Below, in pieces: positions 1 to 11,029 of a stretch of DNA of 64,000 bases. How positions within the stretch are numbered: the stretch's first letter is position 1; every line of letters starts with the position of its first letter. Source of the stretch: Palaemon carinicauda (Eukaryota > Arthropoda > Malacostraca > Decapoda > Palaemonidae); NCBI RefSeq assembly GCF_036898095.1, contig NC_090729.1, forward strand, positions 64,137,132 through 64,201,131, read 5' to 3'. The notes below the pieces were generated by a model, which did no database searches, was not told the origin of the DNA, and was given only the letters and a program-made list of their open reading frames with translations. The translations under genes were made by a program, and so were the position numbers.

Positions 1-487
1 GTGCCTCCAGATACTAGCCATACTGGCAGCACCCTTGCTGAACTACAATATATATTTATACAGTAGCCAGTATTTTGCAATATAGTATATACTGCAAACA
101 GAAAACTATAGTATGATCATACAGTAGTTAATTTCTAACATATCTACGGTACCCTTGTGCAGGCTTCTGCTGAGACCGAACCTATATTGAAAGAATGGGA
201 TTCCTTCAATACTCTGATTACAAATCAGTTACCCTTACCCCATGGTATTAAATAATTAGAAGGGGCAGTTGCAATGTACACTTTTCTACCCCTAGGGGTT
301 AGAACCCCTTCGCTCGAGTTGCCTTGATAAATGCAACTCTTTATATTTAATATTGGGGGGAGGTTACAGTAATTGCTTGCAAGGGATACACAAGTATATC
401 TCCCTCTATTCCTTTCTAACTTACTATCCTAAGCTATAATAATTAAAAGATGACTATTACATATTACTTATCAGGTGAGGAAATCAA

Positions 488-1614
488 TTGTATACTCATT
501 CTGCTTTCCTTTCTTTACAGGAGGAACCCCAGAGGAAATGTGTTGCAGTCTTCTGCAATATTAAGAGTAAGTACTTTTACAGTCATAATGCATGCAGGTT
601 TCATGGCACCTGCAATATTATTTCCAAGTCCCTGCAATATTGGGACCCCCCAGTTTGCAATATCTGTCGGACATTAGTTTCCGAAGGTTTTGATAATCCC
701 AAGTCAATGGAGTCTAGGGATGTGGCACGTAAGAAACTACGCAAGTGGGTAAGAGGGTTCCAGTAGATCTCTCCGTGACCATACCTACCTAACGATAGTA
801 TGCGTACCTTATTATTTCCGAAAGCAGTAAGGGAAATAGTGGTGCCCCTGGCACGATTCACACTTCCCTGCATCCAGATAGCCTTCGGGACGGAGGGCAG
901 GAAGGCACCCCACCAAGAAGTTGACAATATCGTGTCGGAATTTCTTCCGTCTGTGCCGGCTCTGGAGCCATTAACCTCGATTTCTTCACCTTCTACCCTT
1001 CTGTTGGACAAAATGGACCAGTTACTGGCCCATCTTATGGGTAAAAAGGAAAACTTTCGCAAACAAGGCGAAATGGAGGCAACAAAACTCAAGATAGAGC
1101 TCCATGAAGCTCCACTTGTTGCCTCCCAAGGGTCATACAAGCGACCCAGAGACCAAGACCTCCCGACATGCTCCAAAACCAATCCCTGGAGGTACGCAGA
1201 GCTTATGCCGATTTTAGATGGCAAACTACATCTCCGAGAAGATGGGAGCTGTTCATTTAGATGAAATCCAGTTTTGGAAAATCTTTAACGCTTTCCCTAA
1301 TTGCTTTATTCAACTGAAACATGAAACAACGTCAGGAAAAGGAACGGAACCAAAGAAGGTCATGATTCCCGACCATGGTAAGGCACAGGCTATCTTGTCA
1401 AGTAGCCTGAGGAAGGCGGGTTACTCAGTGTCGAAAGTGTTTGCACCAAGTAAGAGACACCCTACCCTTCTTGCTCCTGCTTCAATAGCTTGCCCCTTTA
1501 CGTGGAAGGCATTTAAATCCGTTGCCAAGGCAGTAGAGGCAGGCAAACCATGTCCTGCACTTGAGGAGTGCAAGCCTCTGTCACTAGCCTTACCCGTGCA
1601 GAAGGATTGGAAGG
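488..1614 (+). pseudogene. Broken Gag-like ORF of an unclassified (possibly DIRS-type) retroelement
   Basis: One reading frame runs from about 488 to 1264 with an internal TAG at 764-766. It then shifts by one base near 1245-1262 into the frame that runs on to 1614. The N-terminal part has a possible zinc-binding cluster (HGTC, then WDPPVCNIC). The frameshift junction is marked by PWRYAELMPILDGKLHLRED followed in the next frame by HLDEIQFWKIF. Its lineage is not clear. The layout of a cysteine-rich N-terminus, low-complexity linker and conserved C-terminal block resembles Gag-like ORFs of decapod DIRS or Ty3 elements, from memory of the families. The coding block ends where an LTR begins at 1615, so the rest may have been displaced or lost. 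A long antisense ORF over 601-1224 is treated as a shadow. Retroelement origin is likely; the DIRS label is tentative. Confidence 0.42.
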
Positions 1615-2096
1615 TGTTATGTATTATTGTAATAATGTACTATATTATATCAAGTGTTGCAGGTATTGCGCAACATTGCATCATATTGCATGAATAAGAC
1701 ATGTTATGCTTTGTACCTAAGAGTAATGATTTGTTTTGGTATTAGGATTCAAACATTTGTTGATTACCTCAAAGATAGGATGTGATTTTTTATGGTTTTG
1801 TACTGGAGTAGGATTTAAGTCTTTTCAGAACGATGCTCTTTTGTTTAGCAATGTTTTAGTTTTTTTCAGATTGTGTATGACAATCCACACACACTTGGGA
1901 GTCAGCTTTCATAGAACAATGTAGTCATATGTTGCATTAAACTTATATTTTAAGAATACCAACGTCTTATTCATCCCATACAAACAAATTGACGACAAGA
2001 GATGGGATCAGCTGTGAAATAATTACTAACAATTGTTCATCTATGTTCCAGGTAATTATTATAGTTAATAGAACTTCCTACCAAAGTACCATAAAA
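1615..2096 (+). repeat. 5' LTR of the gag-pro element
   Basis: It aligns along its length with 3508 to about 4001. Shared blocks include ATTGCGCAACATTGCATCAT, a GATTACCTCAAAGA block and a GACGACAAGAGATGGGA-like block near 1992. I place the end at 2096 because the primer-site-like TTGGCGACGA follows. An earlier end near 1985 is possible, because the GACGACAAGAGATGGGA block also looks like a primer site. Confidence 0.65.
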
Positions 2097-2304
2097 CAAA
2101 TTGGCGACGATCAGGAGGACGACGGACACAAGCAGGGAGAAACATTGGACCTTATGTACAAGGACGGCCAGCACAAGAGAAGGTCCGTTTTTACATTAGG
2201 GGACAAGAGTAAAATCGCCCAATGAAGATTGTACAAGCAGCAGAACAGGAATTTCCTCAAACAAACAAGTAAGGGTGAAATTTAAAGTTGGGTAAGCAAT
2301 CAAA

Positions 2305-3141
2305 ATGCCTTTTAATATAGAACACCCAGAAAGTTTCAGCATCACTGCTGAGCCCAATTCTGTTGCAACACGATGGCAATAGTGGTGTGAGGAATTTAAG
2401 ATTTATTTAGTAGCATTAGGGAACATGAAGGATGCCCAAAAGAAGGCATTATTACTTCATGTAGCAGGTAGAGAAGTTCGGGAAGTGTTTAAGACTTTGC
2501 AGCCTACAGATGACACAAGTGAAGCTGCAATTAAGGCTCTTACCACATATTTTGCTCCTCAGGTCAATAAATTTTTTGAAAGATACCAGTTTTCAGCGCA
2601 GGCTTATCAGAAAGAAAATGAAAGTTTAGATGCATTTGTGACTAGACTAAAGAATTTAGCCGTTTCATGTGAATTTCTAGAGTTAGAAAATGTTATCATA
2701 GATCAAGTAATTGCACATTGCACATCAAAAGAGCTAAGAAAGAAATCATTGCAAGATAAAGATTTAACATTAGAAAAGGTATTGATAACAGGCAGAGCTT
2801 TAGAAACATCAAATAGGCAAAGTAACATAATAGGTAGTTCTACAAGCAATAGAATGGAAAATTCTAAAATTAATACAGTATGTTCTAAGTGGAAAACCAA
2901 TGAGAATCAGAGAAGGAATATGTCAAAGCCTAGTCATAGAAAAGGGCCTAACACTAATGTTCATAAATATCAGAATCAGGCTTATACACAGAAACAACAG
3001 GAAAAACCCAAGTGTTATAGGTGTGGTAAAACTGATCATCTTGCATACGAAGCAAATAAAGGCCCTGCTACTGGACAGACATGCCAGAATTGCAGAAAGA
3101 TGGATTATTCTGCAACTGCTTGTAGATATCCTAAACAGTAG
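2305..3141 (+). pseudogene. gag: Retrotransposon Gag (capsid + two zinc knuckles), one premature stop
   Basis: This is the capsid and nucleocapsid protein that would package the element RNA into cytoplasmic particles. The frame opens with ATG at 2305, about 200 bp after the LTR. A TAG at 2380-2382 interrupts it between RWQ and WCEEF; the open part restarts at 2425. The middle is a typical Ty3-type capsid segment (FFERYQFSAQAYQKENESLD; FVTRLKNLAVSCEF). The C-terminus has a first knuckle CYRCGKTDHLAYEAN, where the final Cys is replaced, and a second, CQNCRKMDYSATAC, where the expected His is a Tyr. Both knuckles are therefore damaged. The frame ends in TAG at 3139-3141 and continues in register into the protease, as in single-frame gag-pol elements. 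Confidence 0.75.
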
Positions 3142-3525
3142 GCCTACGCAAAGAAAATAAATGCTACAGTTGATACTATTAGTAAAGAGAATAATGCAGA
3201 AAATTTTCATGATAATCAGGATAAGTCAGAAACTGATTTTGCGTTTCGCATAAATTCTGTCAATAAAAATACAAAGAAACATATCATGGTAGAAGTAATC
3301 ATTAACTGTAAACCAATTTTGATGCAAGTTGACATAGCAGCCGATGTATCAATTATGTCTGAGAGAACAGCTAAAAGCATTCCTAATTTGTTATTAGAAG
3401 GAACAAATAGAGTTTTGAAAGGTTATAATGGTTTTGATATTCAGATGATAGGTGCTTCGATTAGATTTATAAAGATTTTTACAATGTCAAGTGAAGGGGG
3501 AGGAGACTGTTATGTATTATTGTAA
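3142..3525 (+). pseudogene. pro: Retropepsin-like protease remnant fused in frame after gag
   Basis: It reads in the same frame as gag after the TAG at 3139. It would be the aspartic protease that matures Gag-Pol. The flap-proximal pattern is visible (VEVIINCKPILMQVD, then AADVSIMSERTAKSI). The expected active site D-T/S-G is D-I-A, so the catalytic triad is lost. The typical later block is present as MIGASIRFIKIF. The frame runs through the polypurine tract into the LTR and ends at 3525, so RT and downstream domains were removed by a deletion between protease and purine tract. Non-functional. Confidence 0.65.
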
Positions 3526-4001
3526 TAATGTACTGTATTACCTCAAATGTTACGTGTATTGCGCAACATTGCATCATATTGCATAGATGAAACATGTTCG
3601 AGAATGTATATAACTGAAATAATGTATTTTGATATTAGGGTTCAAGCATTTATTGATTACCTCAAAGAGGGGATGTGATTCTTTGTACTTTTGTATAGGA
3701 GTAGGATTTAAGTCTTTGGAGAAGCGATGCTCTATTGGTCGATCATATGTTTTGGTTCTTGAGTTTGTTTATGAGACGTTCCCTTGGGAGTTGGTTGTTA
3801 GCAGAAGCAGAGCAATGTAACCACAAGAAGTCCATTAAATGTATTTTTAAGGATAACAACGTATCATTAAACACCATCGAGAAAAATCAGCGACATAAGA
3901 TGGAATCCCCTGGATAATTACTAATAATTATTAACTCATTTCGGGTGAGTAATATAGTGAAATCATCTGACAATTAAAGACCAACGCTATAGTTTAACAA
4001 T
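3508..4001 (+). repeat. 3' LTR of the gag-pro element
   Basis: Direct copy of 1615-2096 with visible substitutions and indels, preceded by the purine tract at 3489-3506. A short extra block with GACGACAAGAGATGGGAT recurs at about 4088-4105, outside this LTR, and may be a fragment of a further copy. Confidence 0.65.
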
Positions 4002-4109
4002 AGACATATTGCAAGAACCAAAGGGTAAACTACACACACAAAGAATAATTATCGGGAAGAGTTATGAACTCTTTACCGTTTAAAGATAATACAAATCGAC
4101 GACAAGAGA

Positions 4110-5100
4110 TGGGATACATCATCAATCTGTCTGTCTGTCTGTAAGATTGCCTTACCTTATGTAAGACACGGGCTCTTGCCTTAGGCAGCCCGTAAGGGAG
4201 TATTATTTGAAGTGAGGTACTATAGTTAAAGTATGGTGTCTTAAGGTAATAATATGTGAAAGTGATGAAATGAGTGAGTCAAAGTTACTTTATATCTAAT
4301 GTTTGGTTACGTTAAAATTAGATAGCCTAGGCTATTTAGTGTAAGGCAAAAAGTAGTGGAAGTTAAAGAGAACTGCTAATCCTCATACAGCAGCCTGGGT
4401 TTCCCAGGTGGGGGTAATGGCTATACACCATACTTCCCACGGGCAGGAATTTGCAAGCAGATTCCTAGTCAATTAGCCCGTATAACTGAATGAGGGGCAG
4501 TGTCTCCCAGCTTCCACCACGCAAAGCAACAAGGGAACAAGGGTATGACTGGCGTGACAACGGAAAAAGGGCCCGGTAGGGCGACTCCTTTTTAGGTCCA
4601 CGAAAGGAAATTTGTTGATAGACAACGTCTATCGAGTAGAAGAGAAAGTTTTATAGCAGCAAGTCCCAGGGAAGTAGGAGATCGTGGGAATGAATATAAA
4701 GTTATTTAGTCGGAGGCAGAAAGTGGGCATAAATTATCCCAAGAAAGCTTAAGTAGTAGGTAGAGGAGATAGATTGAGTGCTAGCTAAGAGTAAAGAGAG
4801 CTAGCAAAAAGTGAGAAAATAACAATAGTAGTAGAATTTACAATAAAGTTTGAATATCCGTTAAAGGATCATGACGGTTAGAAGGATTGAGGGAAGTGAT
4901 ACTGGTGTGGGAGGGTAATGTGTGTAGCTGCAGGGAGGAAGAAAAGGGAAAACAGAAAAATCAAGAGCTGTTTCCAATGAGGGACACAGCCAAGAAATAA
5001 CCGCTTTCCAGTCCTAGACTCCCACTGCGCTATGTTGTAGGGAAAAGAGGGGGAGGGCCCGATTCTGTACCGCGCTCGACCAGCTAGTACGAGAGAGGCC
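4110..5100. other. Non-coding, no recognisable gene
   Basis: It contains a short (CTGT)n run near 4122-4141 and otherwise low-identity AT-rich sequence. The segment 5040-5105 resembles 30845-30905 inside the BEL/Pao element: both have GTTCTGTAC-like and GTACGAGAG-like blocks. The ORF at 5105-4878 (-) covers that segment and has no recognisable domain. Confidence 0.4.
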
Positions 5101-5326
5101 CCCAACCTCTTGTAGGTGTGCTTGTTTCAGGAAGGATCAGTGGGATACTATCCTTAGGGGATAGGGAAATTATTCAGGAGAATGGAGAACAGTCTTTTAT
5201 ATGAATAATGGGTTTGCAATTCCAACAGTGATATGAGTAAACAAGCTATGTTATGAGTATGGGTTTGCGTGTGCGAAAGGGATTAGAGTAGATGAGAACT
5301 AAGAGTAAGCTAAATGTTTATTTAAG

Positions 5327-8300
5327 TTATCTGGGAGGGGGATATGAGCATAGAAAGCCCGAGAGTGTGTTTGTATTATCTAATATGTGTTTAGTTACTT
5401 GTACAGCAGTGTAAGGAGGAGGGAGGTTTATGGATTGACGAAGAGGGAAGGTTTCAGTACAGGTTAATAGGTAGTGTTCTAATGGTTCAGTACCAGTGGG
5501 GAGATCACAATAGGGACAAAATCTATCTTCTATACTAATGATCTGCCAACTGCAGAGATAACCAAGGCGTAGTCTGAAAAGAATAGTTGTTAGTTGTCTA
5601 CGAAGAGATTTAGGCATAGAATGGGGGATAATATTAGTTACCTCAGTATACCACTTAGCAGAGCGGGAACCATCAAGCAAAGACTGCCTAATTAAACTTT
5701 TCTTTTGAAGATGACAATAATTGGACATTAACTTTTTGATGTGTGAGAGAGAGGGTCTGCATGCTCTGCTTATAGTGGGATAGCTAAGGGCACTATTTGC
5801 AAGACGGTCAGCCTCATCATTTCCATGAATACCTACATGACTAGGTATCCAATTGAGGGTAACTTTTCTGTTCCTTTGAGCATGGGCTGTAGCCATAGTC
5901 TTTATGGTGCTGATTAAATGAATATTCTCTTTAAAGTTACGTTTTAGAATACTTTGTATAGCACCTTTTGAGTCGGTGTGGATAGTAGTATGACCATACT
6001 TATAAAGGGAGTTCTCCAAGGCCTTTGCAATGGCATAGAGTTCTGCCTGTAAGATAGAAGCATGGTCAGAAAGCCTCCAAGCACTGGTAAAGGTATTGGA
6101 GAAGACAGCGGAGCCAGCAGCCGGTAAATTCATGTCTACAGACCCATCTGTGAAGTAAACATTAGCAGCACTGGTATCGGCAATGGAGGCCAGAGCTGCA
6201 CTCTTAAGCTGTTGAGGAGTACATAAAGATTTGAATGCTGGAAGAACAGTATAGTTAACATCAATTGGATTAGGGCTCCAAGGGGCTGGAGGGACATATT
6301 CTGGATGAAATTTATCATGCTTTACATCAAGTATGACTAACTGAATGTTGACATCTCTAATAGTTTGAATAAGTTTACCAATATAATGATCAGGGGGTTC
6401 TAGGTCTTCATGCAAATTTATGAATCTGTTAATTTTAGTTTTTAGAGGGGAATTTCTATTAACTTTTATGGTTTTAATAATTATACAGCAAACACGCATT
6501 TTTATTCTATCTGCAAGTGGTAACAGGTTGGTTTCCTGCCTGAGAAGGATAAGCCTTGTCCAAATAGGGGCACCAGTAATTAGTCTCATGGCATTATTTT
6601 GTATAACTTCTAGTGAAGATAATAGCCGTGAAGGGAGGGAAATGAGAACAGGGGAGGCATATTCAACCTGTGATCTTACAGCTTGCATATAGAATAATCT
6701 CAATAAATGGGAAGAGACTCCTTTTTTTAAAGTGGTAATTCTTTTCATTGCTGAAAAGCGAGAGATAACTTTTTGTCTAAGCAATTTAACCTGTGTGTGA
6801 GGGAGAAGTTTATAATTAATATTGACACCCAAGTAAATGAAATTTTGAACCCCCTCTATGGGGTTGTTACCAACAAAAAGAGGGGGAGGAGGCTCAAAAT
6901 ACTTGATGGCCATAGCCTTAGTTTTAAGGGGGTTAATTTTCAAACCTAGTTCGTTACATTCATGGACTATTGCATTGAGAGCTCTTTGCATTTTTTGAGA
7001 CTGATTATGTATACGAACAGAGTGTGGACATACAATGCAGATATCATCTGCATATATGAACATCTCTATTCCTTGAGGGAGTTCTATAAGCAACAAATTT
7101 TCAACAAGAACATTAAATAGGAACGGGCTTAGAATACCCCCTTGTGGGGTGCCATTCTCCTAGGGGAGGAAAGGTGAGGTAGCACCTTGAAAAGTGACTC
7201 TTGCCTCACGACCCCGAGTGTACTCTTGAACCCAGGACAGCAGGTGACCTCTAACCCTCTTGCGAACAAGTGAGAAGAGAATAGCAGCCGAACTGGCCAG
7301 TTCAAAAGCCTTCTCAAGGTCCAGGAAGACTACTAGAGAGTGTGACTCATTAATGGTGGCCATAAGGTCTGTGATGCATTCATGAGTGCCAACACCATCA
7401 GTGAATGCATACAGTCTGTGGTGTAATTTGCCAATCTTCCATTTTAGTCGATTAAGGACCATACGTTCTGCAACCTTCTCCGTACAAGTGATAAGAGCTA
7501 TAGGCCTATAGGCGTTTTCCTCTTTAGGTTTGGGAACAGGTTGAGTGTCCTGCTGCCTCCAGAGCCGAGGTCTAACCCTTTCAACATGAGTTTTGTTTAT
7601 GAGTTGAAGGTATATCTCCTTTGCAGGGTCTCCCATATGTGTAAGCATACTATAAGTTATAAGATCTGTACCAGGGGCTGTATCTTTTGCTTTAGAAAGG
7701 GCAACATTAAGTTCATCCATGGTGTACAGTGCATCAGTATCATCTGATATGTTGCAAGCTGCAGTGATCATGTTCAACCTGATAGGGTAAAGGACCCTTT
7801 GTCTATGTCTGGCCTCAGGAGAGAGGTTATCAGACTTAGAGCGGTTGGCAAACTCTTGTGCCAGTCGTAGCGCCTGAGCTGGAGGATCTGGGTGAGACAC
7901 CTTTATGGTTGATCTTTTACCAGAGACTTTGTTGAACCAGCCCCAAATCTTTTTCAAAGGAGTAGTGGCATTAATCTCGGCACACCAGTCATACCATTTT
8001 TCATTTTTAACCTCTGTAGCAACCTGTGCAGAATGATGTGTTACCGCAACAAGGTTTTGATATAGGGAATCAGTGTTGTACCTGCGAAAAAGTTTTCTGA
8101 TACGATTGAGACGCTTGTTCATTGCCTTAATCCTGGGGTTGTAATACCAAGAGTCCTTATAGTTTTTAGTAAAGGGTTTTTTCATTGGCATAGAGGATGC
8201 GGCCGCCTCAGTTAACTGTTCACTGAATGTTAGAAGAAGGTTATCAGCGTCTTCCAGAGGTGCAGCAGAGTATCTATCAGTCCATGAAGTCATGTGCTGC

Positions 8301-9046
8301 TCAAAGAGATCCCATTTGGCGAAATCCGGATTCCATCTCCTAGGAGGAGGAGGTGGGTCAGGTAATTTATCCAACTGAAGAGAGAAACGAGTGCCAAAAT
8401 GATCACTAGTAAGGACAGGATGCAGGTCCCAGGAGGAGTTGTTGCATATGTCTTGCGAGACAAACGTAAGATCCAGTCTTCCCCCAGCAATATGGGTAGG
8501 CATGTCAACATCATTGAGGAGTTTCACACCTGGAAAATCCTCAAGTAAAGAATAGAGATGCTCACCAGTAACATTGGTAGGGGAGGTAGACTTGAGGAAG
8601 GGGTGATGTCCATTAAAGTCACCTGAGAAAACAGTACTCTGAGTCTCAGCATCCGCAAAGAGTGGGGTAGCATCAATGTCTCTTGCAGGGCTTTTGTAGA
8701 TATTGTGTATTGTCAGTGTAGTGTTTAAAAGGGTAATTTGTACACTAAGAGTCTCTGCTTCGTGGCAGTCAATATCTGTAATTCTTTGGGAAGGAATTGT
8801 GTTTTTTATTAATGTTAGTAAGCCACGACTAGTGTCAGTGTGGTGGGTTCTGTATATCTTGTAATTTGCAAATTTAAAGGAGGTGTGTTCCCTTAGTAGT
8901 GTTTCCTGCAAGAGGATGATGTCCGGCCTCTGTACGGCTACCTGAGACTGCAGAATAGCGTACTTTAACCTAATTCCTAAAATGTTCCATTGTAACACAT
9001 TGATATAGTTATTCACCTGTGGTTGAGGAGAGGAGGGTAAACTCAC
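5327..9046 (-). pseudogene. LINE ORF2: AP endonuclease - reverse transcriptase - RNase H, one stop codon
   Basis: The frame spans 1,239 codons, starts 24 bp after ORF1 stops, and carries out target-primed reverse transcription in the family. Endonuclease (residues ~14-230) shows QWNILG, LLQE, GDFNGHHP, RLDLTF and SDHFG. RT follows: motif A VVFLDLEKAFE, motif B GTPQGGILSPF, motif C FIYADD. RNase H begins near residue 960 with a full acidic set: YFTDGSVD, AELYAIAKALE, HTDSKGA and SHVGIHGNDEADR. A C-terminal knuckle (CPYCDLPTGTEPLEHYLLTC) closes the protein. The only disruption is a TAG at 7162-7160 (codon 629) just before motif B. Both halves are in the same frame, so a single substitution could account for it. 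Otherwise catalytically complete. Confidence 0.88.
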
Positions 9047-9069
9047 ATCACTGTCGGAGTCTGAGAATT

Positions 9070-10822
9070 CTAAGTTGTGAGAGCATGAGTAAGCATCTCA
9101 ATAATGAGCCTAAGAGCAGACTTAAATGTATCATCTACAACTAGGTTGGGGAAGAATTTTTGGATGAGAGTAATAATAGCAGGCTCTAGGAGAGCAGGTT
9201 GAAGGAAGAGGTTAAGGATAGCAGAGGAGGAAGATTGAGGAGCTGGAGAGAAAGTGTTATGTTGTGGGAGGTGTGGATAATGAAAGTTGGAAGTTGTATT
9301 TGTGGCAGGAGAGGTGGAATCATGAGATGTTGAGGGAAGGGGGATGTAGGTATCGTCTGAGGGAGTAGGAGGGTGTTGGTTTGGAACAGGATTTTGTTGA
9401 GGTTTAGAGGAAGGTGTAGGTCTGGGGGATCTTGGTGATTTGTGTGGTCTTTGGGGTTGTGATTGGGAGGAAGGGGCAGAGGCTATAGACGGGGAAACAG
9501 TCTGTGAAGAAGGAGTTGTTTGTGTAATAGTAGAAGGATTGGTCGTTGGTGTGACAGAGGTCATTAGGGCAGCAGAGTAGGAGGGGTAAGTTTGGGGTGT
9601 AGGATTGGGTAAAGGATTGGCAGGTGTAATATGTTGTTGGGTTTGGGATGGTTGGTTAGGAGTTGAGTTAGATGCAGTAGAGTCGGGAGGGAGTTGGCCC
9701 CTCCTCGCATATTCCCTCTTAAGTCTTTCCGGGCAACGTTTGTTCCACGAGTGATGTGCCTGCTTACAGTGAGGGCATCGTGGTTCAGTGGATTCATCTG
9801 CCTTGTATTTAGTAAGGCAGATGGAAGTATCATGCCTCCTTGAACATATTCCACAGACAGGATGAGCAGCATGACAGTTATTCTTATGGTGCCCGTATTT
9901 CTGGCACTTGTGACAACGGAGGAGGGGAGGATTATAATCCTCTACTCTAAATTTACCCCACATACCTAAGTTAACTTGATTAGGGGGGGGGGCCCAAAAA
10001 GGTACATTTAACTTTGTTTGATACACCACCTTCCTTGGGTGTGCATCTTTCAGCATGAATAATACCAGGATATTTAAGTAAACGGTCAGTGTCATATTTG
10101 TATGAATAACCGCAGACAATGTAAATTCTACGTTTTTGGGCTGGGTCTAATTTAACAAGAGTTTTAATTGAATTAAGTATATCTTCTGCTGCCTTGTCAT
10201 GGGGAGAGAGGACCATGTCCCCTTCCAAATTCGGTTTAACCGTGATATTGATATTGGGGTATCTGTCCTCTATACCCATGACTTGGGCATAAGCACTATG
10301 TTGAGGTGTGCTGACTGCTTTAAACTTAAAGAGTGCAGTAGTAGAAGGGGAAGGTGCAGTAGGTTTCTTACCTTTATTCCTGTGTACCTGTATGAAGGGC
10401 TCAGGGTTGTCGTCAGGCTCTTCTGGTGTATCCTTTGAAATAGTTTCCCTGTCATAAGAACGGGGAGAGGTGGTCCTTGAGGAAGTGATAGGTGTGTCCT
10501 CTTCTTGTTCATCATCAGAACTGGGAGGAGCAAGTTGGAGTGCGAAGTCAGTGCTGTCCAAGGAGGTTTGATTGGGCTTCTTAGCAGCTTGGTATCCAGG
10601 TGGAGGGGATGAGGAGGCGCCACGTTTCCTTTGAGGAGGAGAAGAGTGAGAATGAGCTTCAGATTCCATGTCTTCATCAGCAGATTCTGGTTCCTGGAGC
10701 TGGTCAGTGGTAGGGTTGGTGTTCTCCATTTCATGAAGAAGTTCCTTACAGTCGGGGTTACGGATATCCTCACTATCAGGGAGATTAATAGTGGGAAAAG
10801 CTGGATCTACGTCTCCATCCAT
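9070..10822 (-). pseudogene. LINE ORF1 (Gag-like RNA-binding protein), frameshifted
   Basis: This is the ORF1 protein that would coat LINE RNA. I prefer the ATG at 10822 (MDGDVDP); an upstream in-frame start at 10921 is also possible. The first part is acidic and Ser/Pro-rich, then a basic segment leads into a conserved block (KRRIYIVCGYSYKYDTDRLL). The frame breaks at a run of ten G on the plus strand (9983-9992) and resumes in a second frame as NQVNLGMWGKFRVEDY. Three knuckles follow: CHKCQKYGHHKNNC, CGICSRRHDTSIC and CPHCKQAHHSWNKRC. The C-terminal third is low-complexity Pro/Ser/Thr/Gln. Because the break lies in a homopolymer, it could be a sequencing error and the protein may be intact. 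Confidence 0.8.
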
Positions 10823-11029
10823 GAGTGATGACGTGAAATTTTGGTAGGAAAGTCCGTAGACTGATGTAATCTTAGGCTTCCGAAAAAAGGTATGAAAACC
10901 CTTAGAGTAAATCACTGACACTAGCGTAAATAACTAAGGAGCTACCAGCTCAGACGTCTTTCTGCTATGGAGGTTGCAGAGAGACTGTCATCATCAGGAA
11001 GTTGCAGAGATGCCATGTTACCAACTGAT

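Larger units (their letters stand above)
1615..4001 (+). mobile_element. Internally deleted Ty3/gypsy-type LTR retrotransposon (gag-pro only)
   Basis: Two diverged direct repeats, both beginning TGTTATGTATTATTGTAATA (1615 and 3508), flank a gag-protease coding block. A primer-site-like TTGGCGACGATCAGG lies at about 2100, just after the left repeat. A purine tract (AAGTGAAGGGGGAGGAGA) ends one base before the right repeat. The right boundary near 4001 is approximate. The protease frame runs directly into the purine tract, so RT, RNase H and integrase are missing. Moderate LTR divergence and internal stop codons indicate an old insertion. No target duplication was found. The left LTR starts inside the Gag-like ORF at 488-1614. 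Confidence 0.75.
5327..10921 (-). mobile_element. Near-full-length I-clade (I/Nimb-like) non-LTR retrotransposon
   Basis: Two consecutive minus-strand ORFs occur: a zinc-knuckle ORF1 (10822-9070) and an ORF2 with endonuclease, RT, RNase H and a C-terminal zinc knuckle (9046-5327). The combination of gag-like ORF1, AP endonuclease and RNase H places it in the I superfamily. Only two defects are visible: a frameshift at a 10-G run (9983-9992) and a TAG in ORF2 (7160-7162). The 5' end is probably near 11,030 and the 3' end below 5327. No poly(A) tail or target duplication was located. Confidence 0.85.

Noticed and set aside
601..1224. 207-codon ORF on the minus strand
   Set aside because: It lies opposite the Gag-like frame, has no recognisable domain and is best explained as an antisense shadow.
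4122..4141. (CTGT)n as a possible CRISPR-like or regulatory repeat
   Set aside because: Four to five units of a simple tetranucleotide only; nothing in the window resembles a CRISPR array, and the DNA is eukaryotic.
10270..10773. 167-codon minus-strand ORF inside LINE ORF1
   Set aside because: Alternative frame of the low-complexity ORF1 region, Leu/Pro-rich and without domain signatures.
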